Source: Pagrus major
Lineage: Eukaryota > Chordata > Actinopteri > Spariformes > Sparidae
Length of the DNA stretch: 64,000 nucleotides
Assembly (NCBI RefSeq): GCF_040436345.1
Contig: NC_133230.1
Coordinates: 5,663,297-5,727,296 of the forward strand
Direction: 5' to 3'
Shown: positions 50,501 to 62,531 of the stretch, piece by piece
How positions within the stretch are numbered: the stretch's first letter is position 1
How the letters are laid out: every line of letters begins with the position of its first letter
The notes under the pieces: generated by a model
Databases searched by the model: none
What the model saw: the letters and a program-made list of their open reading frames with translations, nothing else
Told to the model about the DNA's origin: nothing
Made by a program: the position numbers and the translations under genes

Positions 50501-53500
50501 AAGAAGAAAATGTAAACAGTATCAGCTGCTGCTGGCTGGTTCACTGACCAGTGTCTTCTTCAGGGTCATGACGGTGCTGTTCAGCTGGCTCTCCATGCTC
50601 ACGATGTCCTCGGACACAGAGGTCACGTGGAGCTCAAACCTGGACAGCTGAGCCTTGTGATTCTCCAGGTCGGACTCCAACATACTGTGACAGACGGGAT
50701 CGATTTTTTACAGCAAACCTGAACTATACACGCTTGAAAAGTTACCACAAATGCAGCATATTGTATATAAAATGTCCATAACAACGTGCAGTATTTCTAA
50801 ATTTAAAAGAATAGTATTTTGGGAGAATTGCTTGTTGCAAATCAACTGTCATCAAAAACAGCCGTAGTTACCTTAATTCAGTTTCGATATCCCCGCCCAG
50901 ATATTTGGCCATGCTGAACTCAGAGGTGTAATATCGGTTTGGAAACACCTGATCTCCCTCCACAGTGAAGGCTTCCCTGCAGTTTTTAGGCGGTCGTCCT
51001 TGCTGCATTACCCTCCTCGCTTTGTCTTTTTCCTTTCAATAAAACGCAGATCAGATGGTGATGAAACAAAAACTTACAACATCAATCCCTAAAATGACTC
51101 CACATTCAATAACGACACTAACTTTGATGATCAGAATCGACTCTATCCCCCTCATATCGATCAGGCAGTTGATGATGACCGGGTTTGATGCCGTGATCAT
51201 GTCCAGCACTGATGGGTATTCTGGATGATGTGCTTTCCTACAAAAAGGAAAACAACATAAAGTTTTACAATGTGCCTCGAAAGAAACAACAACAACAACA
51301 ACAAATGTGAACATGCTGCAGCTGCTGACCGTCCATGAATATTGTAAACTTTTTCAGAGAAAGGGCTGACGATGATCTGCGGCCTGCTGCCCTTCGGATA
51401 ATAGTGAGACATCAGCTCCTGAAGGACCGCCTCGTCTTTGTAGTTGTCACAGCAGAAAGCCTTCATGAAGCTCCGCAGACAGCACTCTATGGCTACAGCC
51501 AACATGGGATCCTTCAAACTGATACACACCCCTGAGAGCAAACACAGACTGTCAGCACAATTCAACTGAATTTATTTGCTTTACTGCACATGTGTAAACT
51601 GACTGTGTGAGTAAACCAAAACCAAATGGTCCTTTGTGGGGTTTTCAGAGGACAGTCAGTCATTTTATACCTCTTTAATACTTTAATAGTTAAAATAGAA
51701 AATGAATTAAAGGTCCAGTGTGTAGGATTTAGTGGCAACTAGCTGTAAACAATCGCTAATACCTCTAAAAAAACTGAAAGGCCCTGTCTGGAGCCCATTT
51801 TGGCTACTATCCAAATCGATATTTTTCAGGAGCCTGTTAGTGTAGCTTAGCATAGCATAAAGACTGGAGACAGGGAGAAACAGCAGGCCTTGCTCTGTCC
51901 AGCTCATTAAATACCGGCGATGGAGCCAGACTCAAGGATGTCACTGACAAGAACTATTCCGGCTCATGATCCACTACAGAACCACAAGGTGTGGCTTGAA
52001 CACACACAAACAAGACATGACATATCAATAAGTGAGCTTTAGAGGCGTCGGTCTGCTAGCTCCAGCATAACGCTGATGCCTACCTATTGGCCCAACAGGT
52101 TTCTTGAGGAAGCGTCCTTTGGCATACGCCTCAGCAATCGAATCCAGCAGGTCGGGCACATGCTCTCCAAACCGCTTCAGCTTGTTTGATCGACTGGCGA
52201 GGAGCTGATTCTTCCTCTTCAGTTTTGACGCGCACAAAACGTGGATGTTTCTTTCTTCCAGTCTAGTCAAAGCGAAGGACAGATTGATCAGGAAATGTCA
52301 GGTGGAATGCAGATCCACTCATGTGAAAGCGAACATCGCTTCTCGTACCTCAGCTTGTCCCGCTCTTCCTTCCCTTTGAAGAGTGCCTGATGTTTGTTCT
52401 TGATCTCTTCGTTCAGCTGCGAGCACGTTTTCTCAAGCTCTGCGAGCTGCTCTTTCAGATCGGATATTTTCTTCTGCTGTTTTGCATACTCTGTCTCCAC
52501 ATCGCTGTTAAGACTCACGCTAAAATGTGGAGAAAAACATAAATGCACATGTACTTGTATGCAGGTAAAGATGTCATTCAGAGGCTTTTTTTAAAAACCT
52601 TTCTACTCCCCTACCTTGTTTTTGCCTTGTTAATTTTCTCCTGGAGAAGGTTTTGTTCCTGCTCTGATTGTTTGAGCTTGTTCAGAGCCCGAAAATAAAC
52701 GAGCTAAGGGAAAAGATTATGTCACTTTCACTGATATAAATGATGTATAGTCAGAGAACAGAATAAAAAGGTTTGCACAAAACCAGGTCATCACAACTCC
52801 CAATCAGTACCTCCTGTTCCTTGTGAGCTTTGCTAATGGTCTTCATTTGCTCTTTCAACTTGTGATTGTCCCTTGATAGAGACTCTTGTTCCTCTCTCAG
52901 ACTGTCAACTCCGCTTTTGACGCACTGAAGCTTCTTTTCTACTTGTGTGACCCTCGTCTGCGTGAAAGATAAGAGAAAGGACCTTTAGAGACAACATCTC
53001 GAAGCGAGAAGAGGTTGTTTTTTTCCAACCGAGGACATCTATCGTAAACATTAAAATGCACCAAGTGAATTAAGGACAGTTGGTTTATATGGCGGTGATA
53101 GTTTGAAGGGCTCCAACATTTATAAATAGACTTGTATATATTTAACAGAATAGGAGCACTTGTGACTCACCTGACAGAGCTGAAGGTTGTCCTGATGTTT
53201 GTAATTATTCTCTTCCTTTTCAATGTCCTCCTTCAACTGCTGCACAAACTGCTCCTTCTCACGGACCTGACAGTAATATGAAAATAGCCATGATTTATAG
53301 TCCCAAAGGAAATGTTTGGCGATGTATGCCTTCATTTTTTCTTTGGTTTTGTTTCTTCCTCTTCTTCTTTACTTTCATGCTTCTTCAACATTTTTTATTT
53401 AAATTATTTAGGAAAGCAGATAAAACTTGATAAACAATAAAATAAATGTATGTTTTTGTAGTCTGCCTCATACAATGGCGACAGAGAAACTCTTACCAAA

Positions 53501-56500
53501 CACCATGCCATCGCTTTCTTCAGATTCTCCAACACCACCTTCATCTCACTGAAGGACGACAGATTGTCGTACCTCTCCTTCTTCTGTAGAAACTCCTGTT
53601 TCAGGTCCTTGAGACACTGAACACAAAAATGTGCGAGAGCTTAAATGATTCAATTTTCTTTCGGCAAAAGAAAACACTGCACATGTGACGCTATGCATAT
53701 GAACGGTGGGTAAGCGAGCATCCACAGTACCTCCTCTTGTCTCTCAACCTGCTGCCTCGTTACTGTCTTAGTGTGCTTGATGTGGATGTAATCTCTCTTC
53801 ATCTGTTCCAGCAGAGTCGCTTTCATGAAGAACTACAGAGGAGGCCAAAAACATTCATTTCAACATGTGGAAATGATATTATATAACAATACGGGTCAAA
53901 TCTTAAATATTTAAAACTCATAAATAATAAGGCAGTGTTGTACCTTATACTTGTCTGATTCGTTTTTTGAATGTAGGAACTGTTTACTCATTTCTTGGTT
54001 GAGAATGGACACTGGGTTATCCAGCTGCAACACATGAAACAAGTGTGCTGCTGAGGCCTTCAGGTATAATTGAGGATGCGTTCAACAAGCTAAAATAATC
54101 ACTCCATTTAAAAACATCAGAGGTTAGCAATGGTGCATTCAATGCAAGTTAAAGAGTTGCAGGGCAAAAAGAAATGACAGTCAGTACCTGGACGTTGAAG
54201 TGGTCCAAAATGGCCGTCAGCTCCTCCTTCTTGTTTGAGACAAGTATGCCTGAAACACAAGAGAGATGACTGATGTGGTTAAAGGCTCCGTTGTCCTGAT
54301 GTTGCATGACACTCAATGGCACAACATTCATCGAGCAGCAAAGAAACAACTATTTTCATCATTTAAAATGCTTTTTTTAATTAAAATGAAAACATTCTCT
54401 GGTATCAGTGTCTTAAAATAACAATATCATCATGCGATCTTGTTTTTTTTGGAGCCAGAAGTGGCCATATTTGAACTACAGGGTGGAGCTGGGGAGGATA
54501 CACATTGCTACGCCTCCATCACGATTGAACCTGAGGACATGCCATGATAGAGAGTTGTCAATCACAAGGTAGCCACACCCTAAATGTCTTTTTTTTACCC
54601 ATATTGGGACCATAATTAAAAAAAAATTAACATGTGGGTTTCGTTTGGAAACATTTGGGATAATGAAAGTACACAGCTCATTAAAATATATAACAAAAGT
54701 CTCGTCGTTCTTTAGGACATTTTAAAAAAAAACATCTTAGATACCTCATCTTTAAACACACGTCACAGTTTGAGAACGAGTCCTTCTGCCCATGTTCAGA
54801 GGTAAACCTTTCTGTGAGCTCAATCAGCAACTGGCACGCTGGCAAGTGCAGTTCAACATCCTTTTTTAAAAATGACTCAGTGACATTTACAACTTATGAG
54901 AAACATCAGTCCACGTGTGAATGTAAATATGTCCATTTTATGTATTCACACTTGGACGGATGGTACAAAACAGTGAAACAGTGCCGTGCATATAAAACAC
55001 ACGCGTGTAAGTTTATAGAGGAAAATTCTTGTCCAAAAGCAAAGAATGTAAACAGCTCAGGTCCGATTGAAGCGCTTTGTCTTCAGTCCCAAGTGTGTCT
55101 GGTTTACTGGACATCAAGTGAAGGTTTAATAAGACTTGGAAAACATCCGTTATTCAGGAAACGTACCTGCTTTGCTCCTCAGTCTGCAGTTTCGACTTCC
55201 ATCACAAAAGACCCGCTGCTCGATTGAGATGCTTTCACCGTAGACGTCCCTTTTATACGCATCTGGTCCTCTGTTTCTCAGCTTAACCATTATATCTGCA
55301 GAACTAGAGAGCAGACAGTACTGTAATGACATTCTTGGACCGGTGCTCCACTGGTAAAGAAAATTACAGAATAAAACATTATGTACACTGACTTACTTTT
55401 CACCGGTCTTCACGAAATCCTTCAGTGACGCTCCTCTGTTTGTGAAGGTAGCCTTTCCACCGAGGCCAACAATCAAAGCAGTCAGGATGGCACTTTTTCC
55501 GCCTGAGAATTCAATCGGAAACAGCAAAGACGAGGGATTAACTCATGGAAATGAGTGCATGGAAAGGATACAACAGAAGGTGCTGGCTCACAGGCAGAAC
55601 TAAAGATTGTATGCAAATAAATACAAGTCAGCCATCCGCAGAAATCAGGAGGGTCATCTTTGAATAAACAAATTCTTCAAAACATTTCTGGAGCTTCACA
55701 GCAAAACAGCATTTACACGCTTCGATGCATGGTCAGGCTCATGCACCCACTTTAGATGTGGGGTGCTTTAGTGGGTGCTAATGCTTTAAGTGCAGCTTAA
55801 AAAGGGTGTAAATAATACCTTTTAAAATCTATTTGGGATTTCCGGGCTTCTGGAGCCTTTCAATATTTTTTTCAGTTGTTTTTTTAAAGCTTTAATAGTC
55901 CCCATCTTACTTCAGCTGTTTAGGAGAATGCTGCAACATTGTTCATTTATGAAGCTCCAGAAATGTTTTGAGGAAACTTCCCATCAGCATGAAAATCTAC
56001 AAAAGAGAGGCCCAGGAGAAAAAGTTTGGGAACCACTGCCTTTACCTAACCAACCCAACCAATGAAGGCACCTGTTTTCACAAATTAAAAAAAGAAAAGG
56101 GAATTTAGAAAGATTATCCTGGAAAAAGAATAAATGTTTCCGCCGATTGTAGAGTCATTAACACAACAACTGAAATCAGACTTCAAAAATGGATCACAAG
56201 ACTGTTTTTTCTCACTTGCCTCTCAGGGCTTCCGTATTAATTCCTTTACACAGACGCCACTTTAAATATCTATATATAGATATATAAATATATATGAAGG
56301 GAAACGTCTTATTCAGACAGATTTTTCTAATTATCTACAAAGAGGGGAACACCAAAATTAGGTGGGAGCTGTTAGCTCAAATAATTGGTTCATTGATTGA
56401 CTCTAAAAAATGATTAATAACAATTAATAATGCAACTATTTTAATAATCAATTCACCGTTATCATTTTTCAAGCAATTTCCAAGTTACGGAGAGTGCTGA

Positions 56501-57322
56501 GTGAAAAACAGACAGTTTTTTATGACAGGAAATGAGGAAAAGGACATTGTGATGTGCAATCTTCCTTGATTTTAGGACATTTTACAGACCACAGGATCAA
56601 GACAGAAATCTGCAGATGAATTGAAAATAAAAATATTTTTTGGTCATATAGTTGATATACTCTGTATAATATATAAAAGTAAGTATAAAGTACTGCCATT
56701 TCCAGCTCAGATTAATAAAGTACATCTATCGTGTCTGTCTGTAACAAAACTACATTTTACTGTGATTTAAAGGTAACACGCTACAGTTACTGCACACCTC
56801 TCTATAATAAAATTAAATAAAATACAGTCCTGTGTCTTTAACCAACATCACTGGACTTGTTGCCTTGTTTAATGGGACCATATACAGTGGATCTGTCACC
56901 CAGGCTGGATTGAGACGTGTAAAACACAAGCCAGAGTCAACAGCGGATCTCATGACATTCAGAGATCCGGTTCTTACTTCCGTTGTTCCCGACGATGAAA
57001 TTCACATTGGGCCCAAACTGGAACGGACCGAGCAAATGGTGACACATGAAATTCTTGAGAGTGACGCTTTCAATGAGGCCGATATCTCCCTGGAAATACA
57101 CACAGAGGACAATATTCAGCCGTTAATGAGCTGGTGAGAAGTAAAGACAAACAATTAGTGCTCGGTGGGGGAATGACTCACTGTGGCAGAGAGAGAGAAG
57201 CTGCTGGAGGAGGGTCTCTGATGGTTTGTATCATCTGGCGCGTCGTCGATACCCGCAGCTGTCACCCTGCGGCTCTTGACAGCTGTCACATCACCGATCG
57301 CTTTGCCTTTCCTCTTACTCAT
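47567..57322 (-). CDS. smc6: Structural maintenance of chromosomes protein 6
   Basis: Twenty-six coding exons: 57182-57322, 56978-57089, 55397-55502, 55167-55303, 54188-54249, 53944-54024, 53731-53832, 53497-53616, 53171-53266, 52811-52957, 52615-52703, 52349-52519, 52084-52262, 51330-51531, 51123-51237, 50872-51032, 50549-50684, 50300-50380, 50035-50205, 49710-49847, 49352-49497, 48962-49087, 48745-48850, 48369-48521, 48124-48221, 47567-47654. They total 1087 aa (human 1091). Walker A is GNNGSGKS (81-88), the ABC signature LSGGERS (992-998) and Walker B FRCLDEFD (1016-1023). Long coiled coils flank a hinge starting near [15 protein letters not shown], about 478-640. The start MSKRKGK sits 15 nt inside an exon preceded by an acceptor (CTATTTACAG), so a leader exon lies upstream. 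SMC6 pairs with SMC5 in the SMC5/6 complex, which compacts DNA and supports recombination repair in the nucleus. Confidence 0.96.
47783..47904 (-). repeat. Interspersed repeat copy in the last smc6 intron
   Basis: Reads in reverse as TTAAAGGGGCACTATGTAG ending in GGCAGGGTCCGCCA and ATATAAACAAAG. The same opening and closing phrases occur on the plus strand at 61609-61762. Confidence 0.75.
51707..51905. repeat. Teleost repeat fragments in an smc6 intron
   Basis: AAAGGTCCAGTGTGTAGGAT followed by TTAGTGGCAACTAG is the well-known start of a fish repeat. Beyond it, AGCATAAAGACTGGAGACAG is related to the repeat at 37308-37512. Confidence 0.6.
55673..56000. repeat. Inverted pair of repeat fragments in an smc6 intron
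   Basis: AACATTTCTGGAGCTTCACAG (55683 on; 20-base core ACATTTCTGGAGCTTCACAG) is the reverse complement orientation of CTCCAGAAATGTTTTGAGG near 55955-55975. Both belong to the family also seen at 23253-23411 and 62532-62668. Confidence 0.6.
56380..56640. repeat. Teleost repeat fragment near smc6 exon 2
   Basis: A/T-rich text (TTAATAATCAATTCACCG, TCTGCAGATGAATTGA) resembling the family at 22855 on. Borders are unclear. Confidence 0.35.
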
Positions 57323-58387
57323 TTTGAAACAAGTCACTGTAAATAGAATTAACAGGAAGACTCAGAACTAACGCCTGTACTTTCAGATCATTTATCATAT
57401 TTCATTTCTCACTATGAGACAGACAGACAGACCTCTTTAGGTGAGTCTGACAGGTCACAGTTGACAGTTCAGTTTGTAAAGCTTGTAGGTTTTTGTTGTA
57501 AGTTTGTGACGAACAAAAACTCTGAGGTTTTCAGGGCTTGGTCGATATGTTCATCTCCCGATTATTACCACAATGCTTGGGTTTTGGTTCGAGATGTATT
57601 GTTATTCGAAATCACGATTTACGATTTAATTTGTTGGCTTTTTCAACACTAGACCGTTGGAAAAAGTTGAATCATACACTGTTAGAGACTGTGCTCGAGT
57701 CATATTCACAAAACAATGCACATCACGTGCCAGTCAGTCACAACATAAAAGTAGTAAATTAAGTACTTTTGAGGTGAACTGCTACATTTAGCTGTTCCTG
57801 CTCATTAAGCTAATGCCTAAATGCACTTTCATCGTATTTGTGTTATTATGGTTTCTATATAAGCACTCATAGTTTATGGGTTAATTAGCTGCATTTTTAA
57901 ACATCATGTACTGGCTATAAGAGCAGTGTTGTATTGTTTTCATTGAAACAGCTGTGCCTAATACTGTACACCTCTGTCAGATTGTTAGCAAAATAAACAG
58001 CTGTAAATGTAAAATATTGCATCTGTCATTCCTGTTATTAGGCTGCAGAGTTACAGATAGTGGGGCCGTAAAGAAGGCTATAAAATGGCGGTAGGGTCAA
58101 TACATTCAAAGGTACATGTACAGTTGGCTACACACCATCTACGAGTCGCAAAGGGGTTTTACCGTAATCATTGGTAACTGTAAAGTACTCTGAGTGTTGC
58201 TTTTCTCAGCAGATAACGCAGCGTAACAAGTTGCTTTTCATGCCAGTAATCTTGTAACGTAACAAGTTACTTTTTAAAGTAACGTTAGCCAACCATGCCC
58301 ACAGGGGGCAGCTAATCACATATTTTTTCTCCCAGCAAAGGGGGGGTTGTTGGGGTTGAGTTTATGGGCCAGGGGTGCAAAAAAAGA
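57323..58387. other. smc6 upstream region
   Basis: Contains the smc6 leader acceptor at about 57337. One possible leader-exon donor is on the minus strand near 57412 (CTCATA|GTGAGA), but it is weakly supported. No gene. GTAACAAGTTACTTTTTAAA near 58258 is fish-repeat-like. Confidence 0.4.
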
Positions 58388-58813
58388 GGACTTTTTTTTT
58401 CATTATGCACTTGAAAAAAGTCGAAATGTGGAGAAAAAAGTTTAAATACAATTTTGTGAATAACGTTAAATATCGACAATACACTTGACATTTCAAGATT
58501 TAAGTCGACCTTTTGAGAGGACATCAAACGGTGTGTGTGACTGCCTCAACGAAATGCATGAATGAATCGGCTTAAGCGACAAAGACATTATTTCTCTTTT
58601 AGCTCATAAACAGTGTAGTTATCAGTAGTAGGACTTTGAAGAGATTGTTACACCACACACAGAACTTTACACTCCAATGATGAACTAATGTCAGAGACCG
58701 TAGACTCGGACGTCAGTCGCTCCCCTAACTGGACTTGATGGACCAGAAGAGTCGACTTTATTCTCGACATTTCGACTTTTTTCTGGAGGTGCATAATAAA
58801 AAAAAACTTCCTC
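58388..58813. repeat. Foldback (MITE-like) element upstream of smc6
   Basis: CATTATGCACTTGAAAAAAG plus TCGAAATGTGGAG (58401-58432) is the inverted partner of CTCGACATTTCGACTTTTTT plus GGTGCATAATAA (58763-58800). The interior contains further AAGTCGAC-type repeats. No coding capacity. Confidence 0.65.
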
Positions 58814-59699
58814 CTCTCATTTTTTTTCTCACCTCGGGCCTTAATGCTCCTCTGTAGTGCCCCCTTCTGGTATTTCCACCTATGGACTGCAAAAAAAAAG
58901 TGGTGAATAAAATGTACAAGAGAATTAATTCAAAGAAAAACATACTTTTGAACTAAAGTGCAACAATTAGCTGACACATATTGACTCAGGAAGCCATACT
59001 TAAGTCTATTTAATCCCCACTTAGTTCTAATGTGCAGACTCACAAAAACACATTTTAAATTGAGGCACATCAGCTGCTAATTGTGTCCGTCACACAGTGT
59101 CACCAGCAAGTTCCTCCTTTTTTTAGAAGTGTAAAAATATGACATCAGAGCTGCTGCAGGGAAACATCTGAAGGCACCGAACAAATGCAACCACAAAAAC
59201 TGGTTTTAAATGAGAGTGAGCACAGAGAAAGAAATGTGAGCCTGTTGTCTTGAAGCCAGGAAGCCCAGGCCTGAAACCAGCAGTTACACAGCACAGCAGC
59301 GGCAGGTGTTGTTGTGTAATAACAACAGCAGACACACAATTACTGCAGCTTTTTTTGTGTTTCTAAATGTTTTCCAACTGATTCGTACAGACATTAAGAT
59401 CCACCAGGCTCTTCATAAGCCTACCTCAAAAGCTTCTACTCATTGGATTTAAATGTGATTAAGCTCTAAACCAGCAGATATCTACAAGTTATTCAAACTC
59501 AGCTGAGCATGCTGGGTTTTCCCACCATTCTGCAGCATTGTTGAACACAACACACACACACACACAAAGTCCAGCCAGCAGAGAGCAGCAGGTGGATCCA
59601 AAAACTACCTCAAACTTTTCTAGCTTTATTCACGGATCGCAAGCAAATGATCACAAGCTCGTCGGAAACTTCTCCTACCAGTGTGCAGCCTGCGGGAAT
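58814..59699. other. Spacer between smc6 and tdrd6
   Basis: No gene. A short CA run lies near 59549-59565. Nothing else of note. Confidence 0.5.
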
Positions 59700-60145
59700 A
59701 ACATGGCCATGAGCAGACGGAGGCGTTGCGAGACTTCCTGGTCTGAGAGGGTGAAGTGAGCTGACAGTTGCGGGTGTCACGTCACTCCCCCAAACACGGA
59801 ACCGAGAGCGTGCTGCGCTGCGTGACTGGCTCCCCGCCCACCTGCGTGCGTGTGCGTGCGTCCGCGTGCCTCCACAAGTAAAAAGCCCACGTTTTGTTTT
59901 TGAATGGAAAGTTGTCGACGCAAACTTAAATCGCCGTTCAAAGCGCGGCAGCATTTAACTCTGACTCCACGTAAGATATTTGAATGAGTAAAAACACCCT
60001 GCTGGTTGTCTTGCATCGGGTGTTTTGTTTTGGGGGAGCGTGCGTGCAATCAACGCCTTTAAAACCGCACGTGAGCGCCCGCCCGCACCTCTTGCACCTG
60101 AAGGCAGATGGTGGTGATGATGATGAGACGTCTGCAGAGAACACG
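59700..60145 (+). promoter_or_regulatory. tdrd6: Presumed tdrd6 promoter and non-coding first exon
   Basis: This is the most CpG-rich stretch between smc6 and tdrd6 (GCGTGCGTGTGCGTGCGTCC near 59843). A donor ACACG|GTGAGAAA ends at 60145. The first coding exon begins at 63049 after TCTTTGCAG, 25 nt before the ATG, so a leader exon is required. The same CpG region could serve smc6 in the other direction; this is not shown. Confidence 0.4.
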
Positions 60146-60385
60146 GTGAGAAAACACAGTCTGATAGTTTGTTTTTAGGCCAGTTGGTTGCAGATGATAG
60201 CTTCAGTTGAAGTCTTTGATTACCTCTGCAGGAACCACCCTGAACAATGTATCACAGAAACTGCACTTCAAATGTTTTTACCAGTTGTTGTTTGGACAGT
60301 CCCCTTTTGTCTGTTTCAAATGTTTTTAAACGTTTTAAAATGTGTTTTAAATGTGACTCGTGTGCATTGTTGAGCCTCGTCAAAG

Positions 60386-61443
60386 TATCTATCTCTATCT
60401 ATCCTACCTGCCTTTCTATTTTCCTTCCTTCCATTCTGTCTGTCCTCCTTCTGTCCTTCCTTTGTCTTCCTTCCTCTCCATTTGTCTTTCTTTATTTCTT
60501 CCTACCTTCCTTCCTATCTTCCTTCCTTCCTTTCTATCTGTCCTCCTTCCTTCCTCTCTATTTGTCTTCCTTCCTTCCTTCCTTTCTATCTGTCCTCCTT
60601 CCTTCCTCTTTCTTTCTTCCCCTCTTTCTTTCTTCCCGTCTTTCTTTCTTCCTTCCTTCCTTTTGTATTTGTCTTCCTTCCCTCCTTTCTGTCCTCCTTC
60701 CTTCCTTTCTATTTGTCTTCCTTCCTTCCTTCCTTTCTATCTGTCCTCCTTCCTTCCTCTCTATTTGTCTTCCTTCCCTCCTTTCTATCTGTCCTCCTTC
60801 CTTCCTTTCTATTTGTCTTCCTTCCTTCCTTTCTATCTGTCCTCCTTCCTTCCTCTCTTTCTTTCTTCCTCTCTTTCTTTCTTCCTTCCTTCCTTTCTAT
60901 CTGTCCTCCTTCCTTCCTTTCTATCTGTCCTCCTTCCTTCCTTTTGTATTTGTCTTCCGTCCCTCCTTTCTGTCCTCCTTCCTTCCTTTCTATTTGTCTT
61001 CCTTCCTTCCTTCCTTCCTTCCTTTCTATCTGTCCTCCTTCCTTCCTCTCTATTTGTCTTCCTTCCCTCCTTTCTATCTGTCCTCCTTCCTTCCTTTCTA
61101 TTTGTCTTCCTTCCTTCCTTTCTATCTGTCCTCCTTCCTTCCTCTCTATTTGTCTTCCTTCCCTCCTTTCTATCTGTCCTCCTTCCTTCCTTTCTATTTG
61201 TCTTCCTTCCTTCCTTTCTATCTGTCCTCCTTCCTTCCTCTCTATTTGTCTTCATTCCCTCTTTTCTATCTGTCCTCCTTCCTTCCTTTCTATTTGTCTT
61301 CCTTCCTTCCTTCCTTCCTTTCTATCTGTCCTCCTTCCTTCCTCTATTTTTTCTTCCTTCCTTTCTATTTATCTTCCTTTTTTCCTTTCTTCATCTCTAT
61401 TTGTCTTCCTTTCTTTCATCCTTCCTTCCTATCAATCTATCTA
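60386..61443. repeat. Pyrimidine-rich satellite with 48/96 bp higher-order period
   Basis: More than 1 kb is almost pure C/T on the plus strand, built from CCTTCCTTT-type blocks. The phrase TTTCTATCTGTCCTCCTTCC recurs at 60734, 60782, 60830 and at 61023, 61071, 61119, 61215. Alternating flanks (CTCTATTTG then TTTCTATTTG) double the 48 bp unit to 96 bp. Because stop codons need A or G, all three plus frames stay open for over 340 codons; these are not genes. It lies in tdrd6 intron 1. Confidence 0.95.
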
Positions 61444-61608
61444 TGAAAAAGAAATGTTGAGTGTTTACATTCATCACCAGGCTTTTGTACAAGGAGCTGT
61501 ATTTTCCACTTATTTTTAGGATCAATCAATTCTTGTCTCATATAACCAATAGCAAAGTTTTTGCATAGTTTTTGAATTGGTCCAGTTTTCACAAAAACAT
61601 TTACACAT

Positions 61609-61762
61609 TTAAAGGGGCACTAAGTAGTTTTGGAGAACAGATTTCAAACTTGAGAAATGTTTATTTTCTCCATAACTGATAAACAAGCTGTCCTCAGAGG
61701 ATAACAGTGTTTGAAGCTGGCAGGGTCCGCCAAATATAAACAAAGTAAAACAGTATGAAGTC
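61609..61762 (+). repeat. Interspersed repeat copy in tdrd6 intron 1
   Basis: Begins TTAAAGGGGCACTAAGTAG and includes GGCAGGGTCCGCCAAATATA then AACAAAGT, the same family as 47783-47904 in opposite orientation. Confidence 0.75.
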
Positions 61763-62066
61763 CTTTAAGGTCAGTTTGTTTTTTCAGTTTATCAGTCATG
61801 AAAAACAAAGAAAGTTTATTTAGTTTGTTTAGGCATAAAAGAAATCAGTCATTGAAGATCTTTCTCTTCTGAAGCACAAAAGTTTGTATTATTAAGTGTA
61901 AAGATTACTGAATCAGTGCAACATGTGTCAACCAGGAAGCATTTGTCACTTAATTTATCATGCTGAGCACCAAGGCAGGTTTATTTATATAGCACCATTC
62001 AGACACGAGGCAATTCAAAGTGTTTTACGCAGAAATTCATTAAAAATATGAAGTTAAAGGACCTAT

Positions 62067-62164
62067 TTTTGAGTCTCATTCACAACTCGTCAAACAATGA
62101 CGCTTTGGGATGACGGCCGACCCGTCCTACAATCCCAAAGCGATTTGGGAATGAGACTCAAAAG
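62067..62164. repeat. Nested hairpin in tdrd6 intron 1
   Basis: Outer arms TTTTGAGTCTCATTC (62067-62081) and GAATGAGACTCAAAA (62150-62164) are exact complements. Inner arms CGCTTTGGGAT (62101-62111) and ATCCCAAAGCG (62132-62142) are also exact. The loop is 20 nt. Confidence 0.8.
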
Positions 62165-62531
62165 TCTACTTTGATGATTTAAGAAGACCTCAGGCCAACA
62201 TGGACATGATTGTGAATCACCAGAATTTATTCATTTACTTTTCCAACTAACTGGATGCTGAGGTTGTTTTAATGAGACATGTTACGGCTTGAAGTTAAAA
62301 TTCCAGTTCATATGTTTAAAACGTTGGCATGTTCAGCAGATGGACAGTGGATGGCACTAAATGCCAATTAAATGAAGCTCAAAATGTTTGTTTTAAAGCT
62401 GACAGAGCTGTTTAATCATCTCATGACACAAATGTCAGTATGTTAGTGTTTGAGTGTGCACATGTGACCAGTGCTCCACTGTGCAGATGCAGGTTTCCTG
62501 TATTTGACATGTTCACATGATTCAAAGAGAA

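Noticed and set aside
54814-55227. Plus-strand frame of 137 codons
   Set aside because: Partly antisense to smc6 exon 55167-55303, with the rest in intron; no recognisable protein text.
57323-57337. Upstream extension of the smc6 start (residues TCFK before MSKRKGK)
   Set aside because: The extension lacks an ATG in frame; it would begin at GTG and abuts a splice acceptor. The ATG at 57322 is the supported start.
60247-61519. Three overlapping plus-strand open frames of 345-399 codons, rich in Ser, Leu, Phe and Pro
   Set aside because: They lie entirely over the polypyrimidine satellite, are open in all three frames because stop codons cannot occur in C/T-only sequence, and encode only repeat text. 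The complementary Lys/Arg/Glu-rich frame at 60833-61255 has the same cause.
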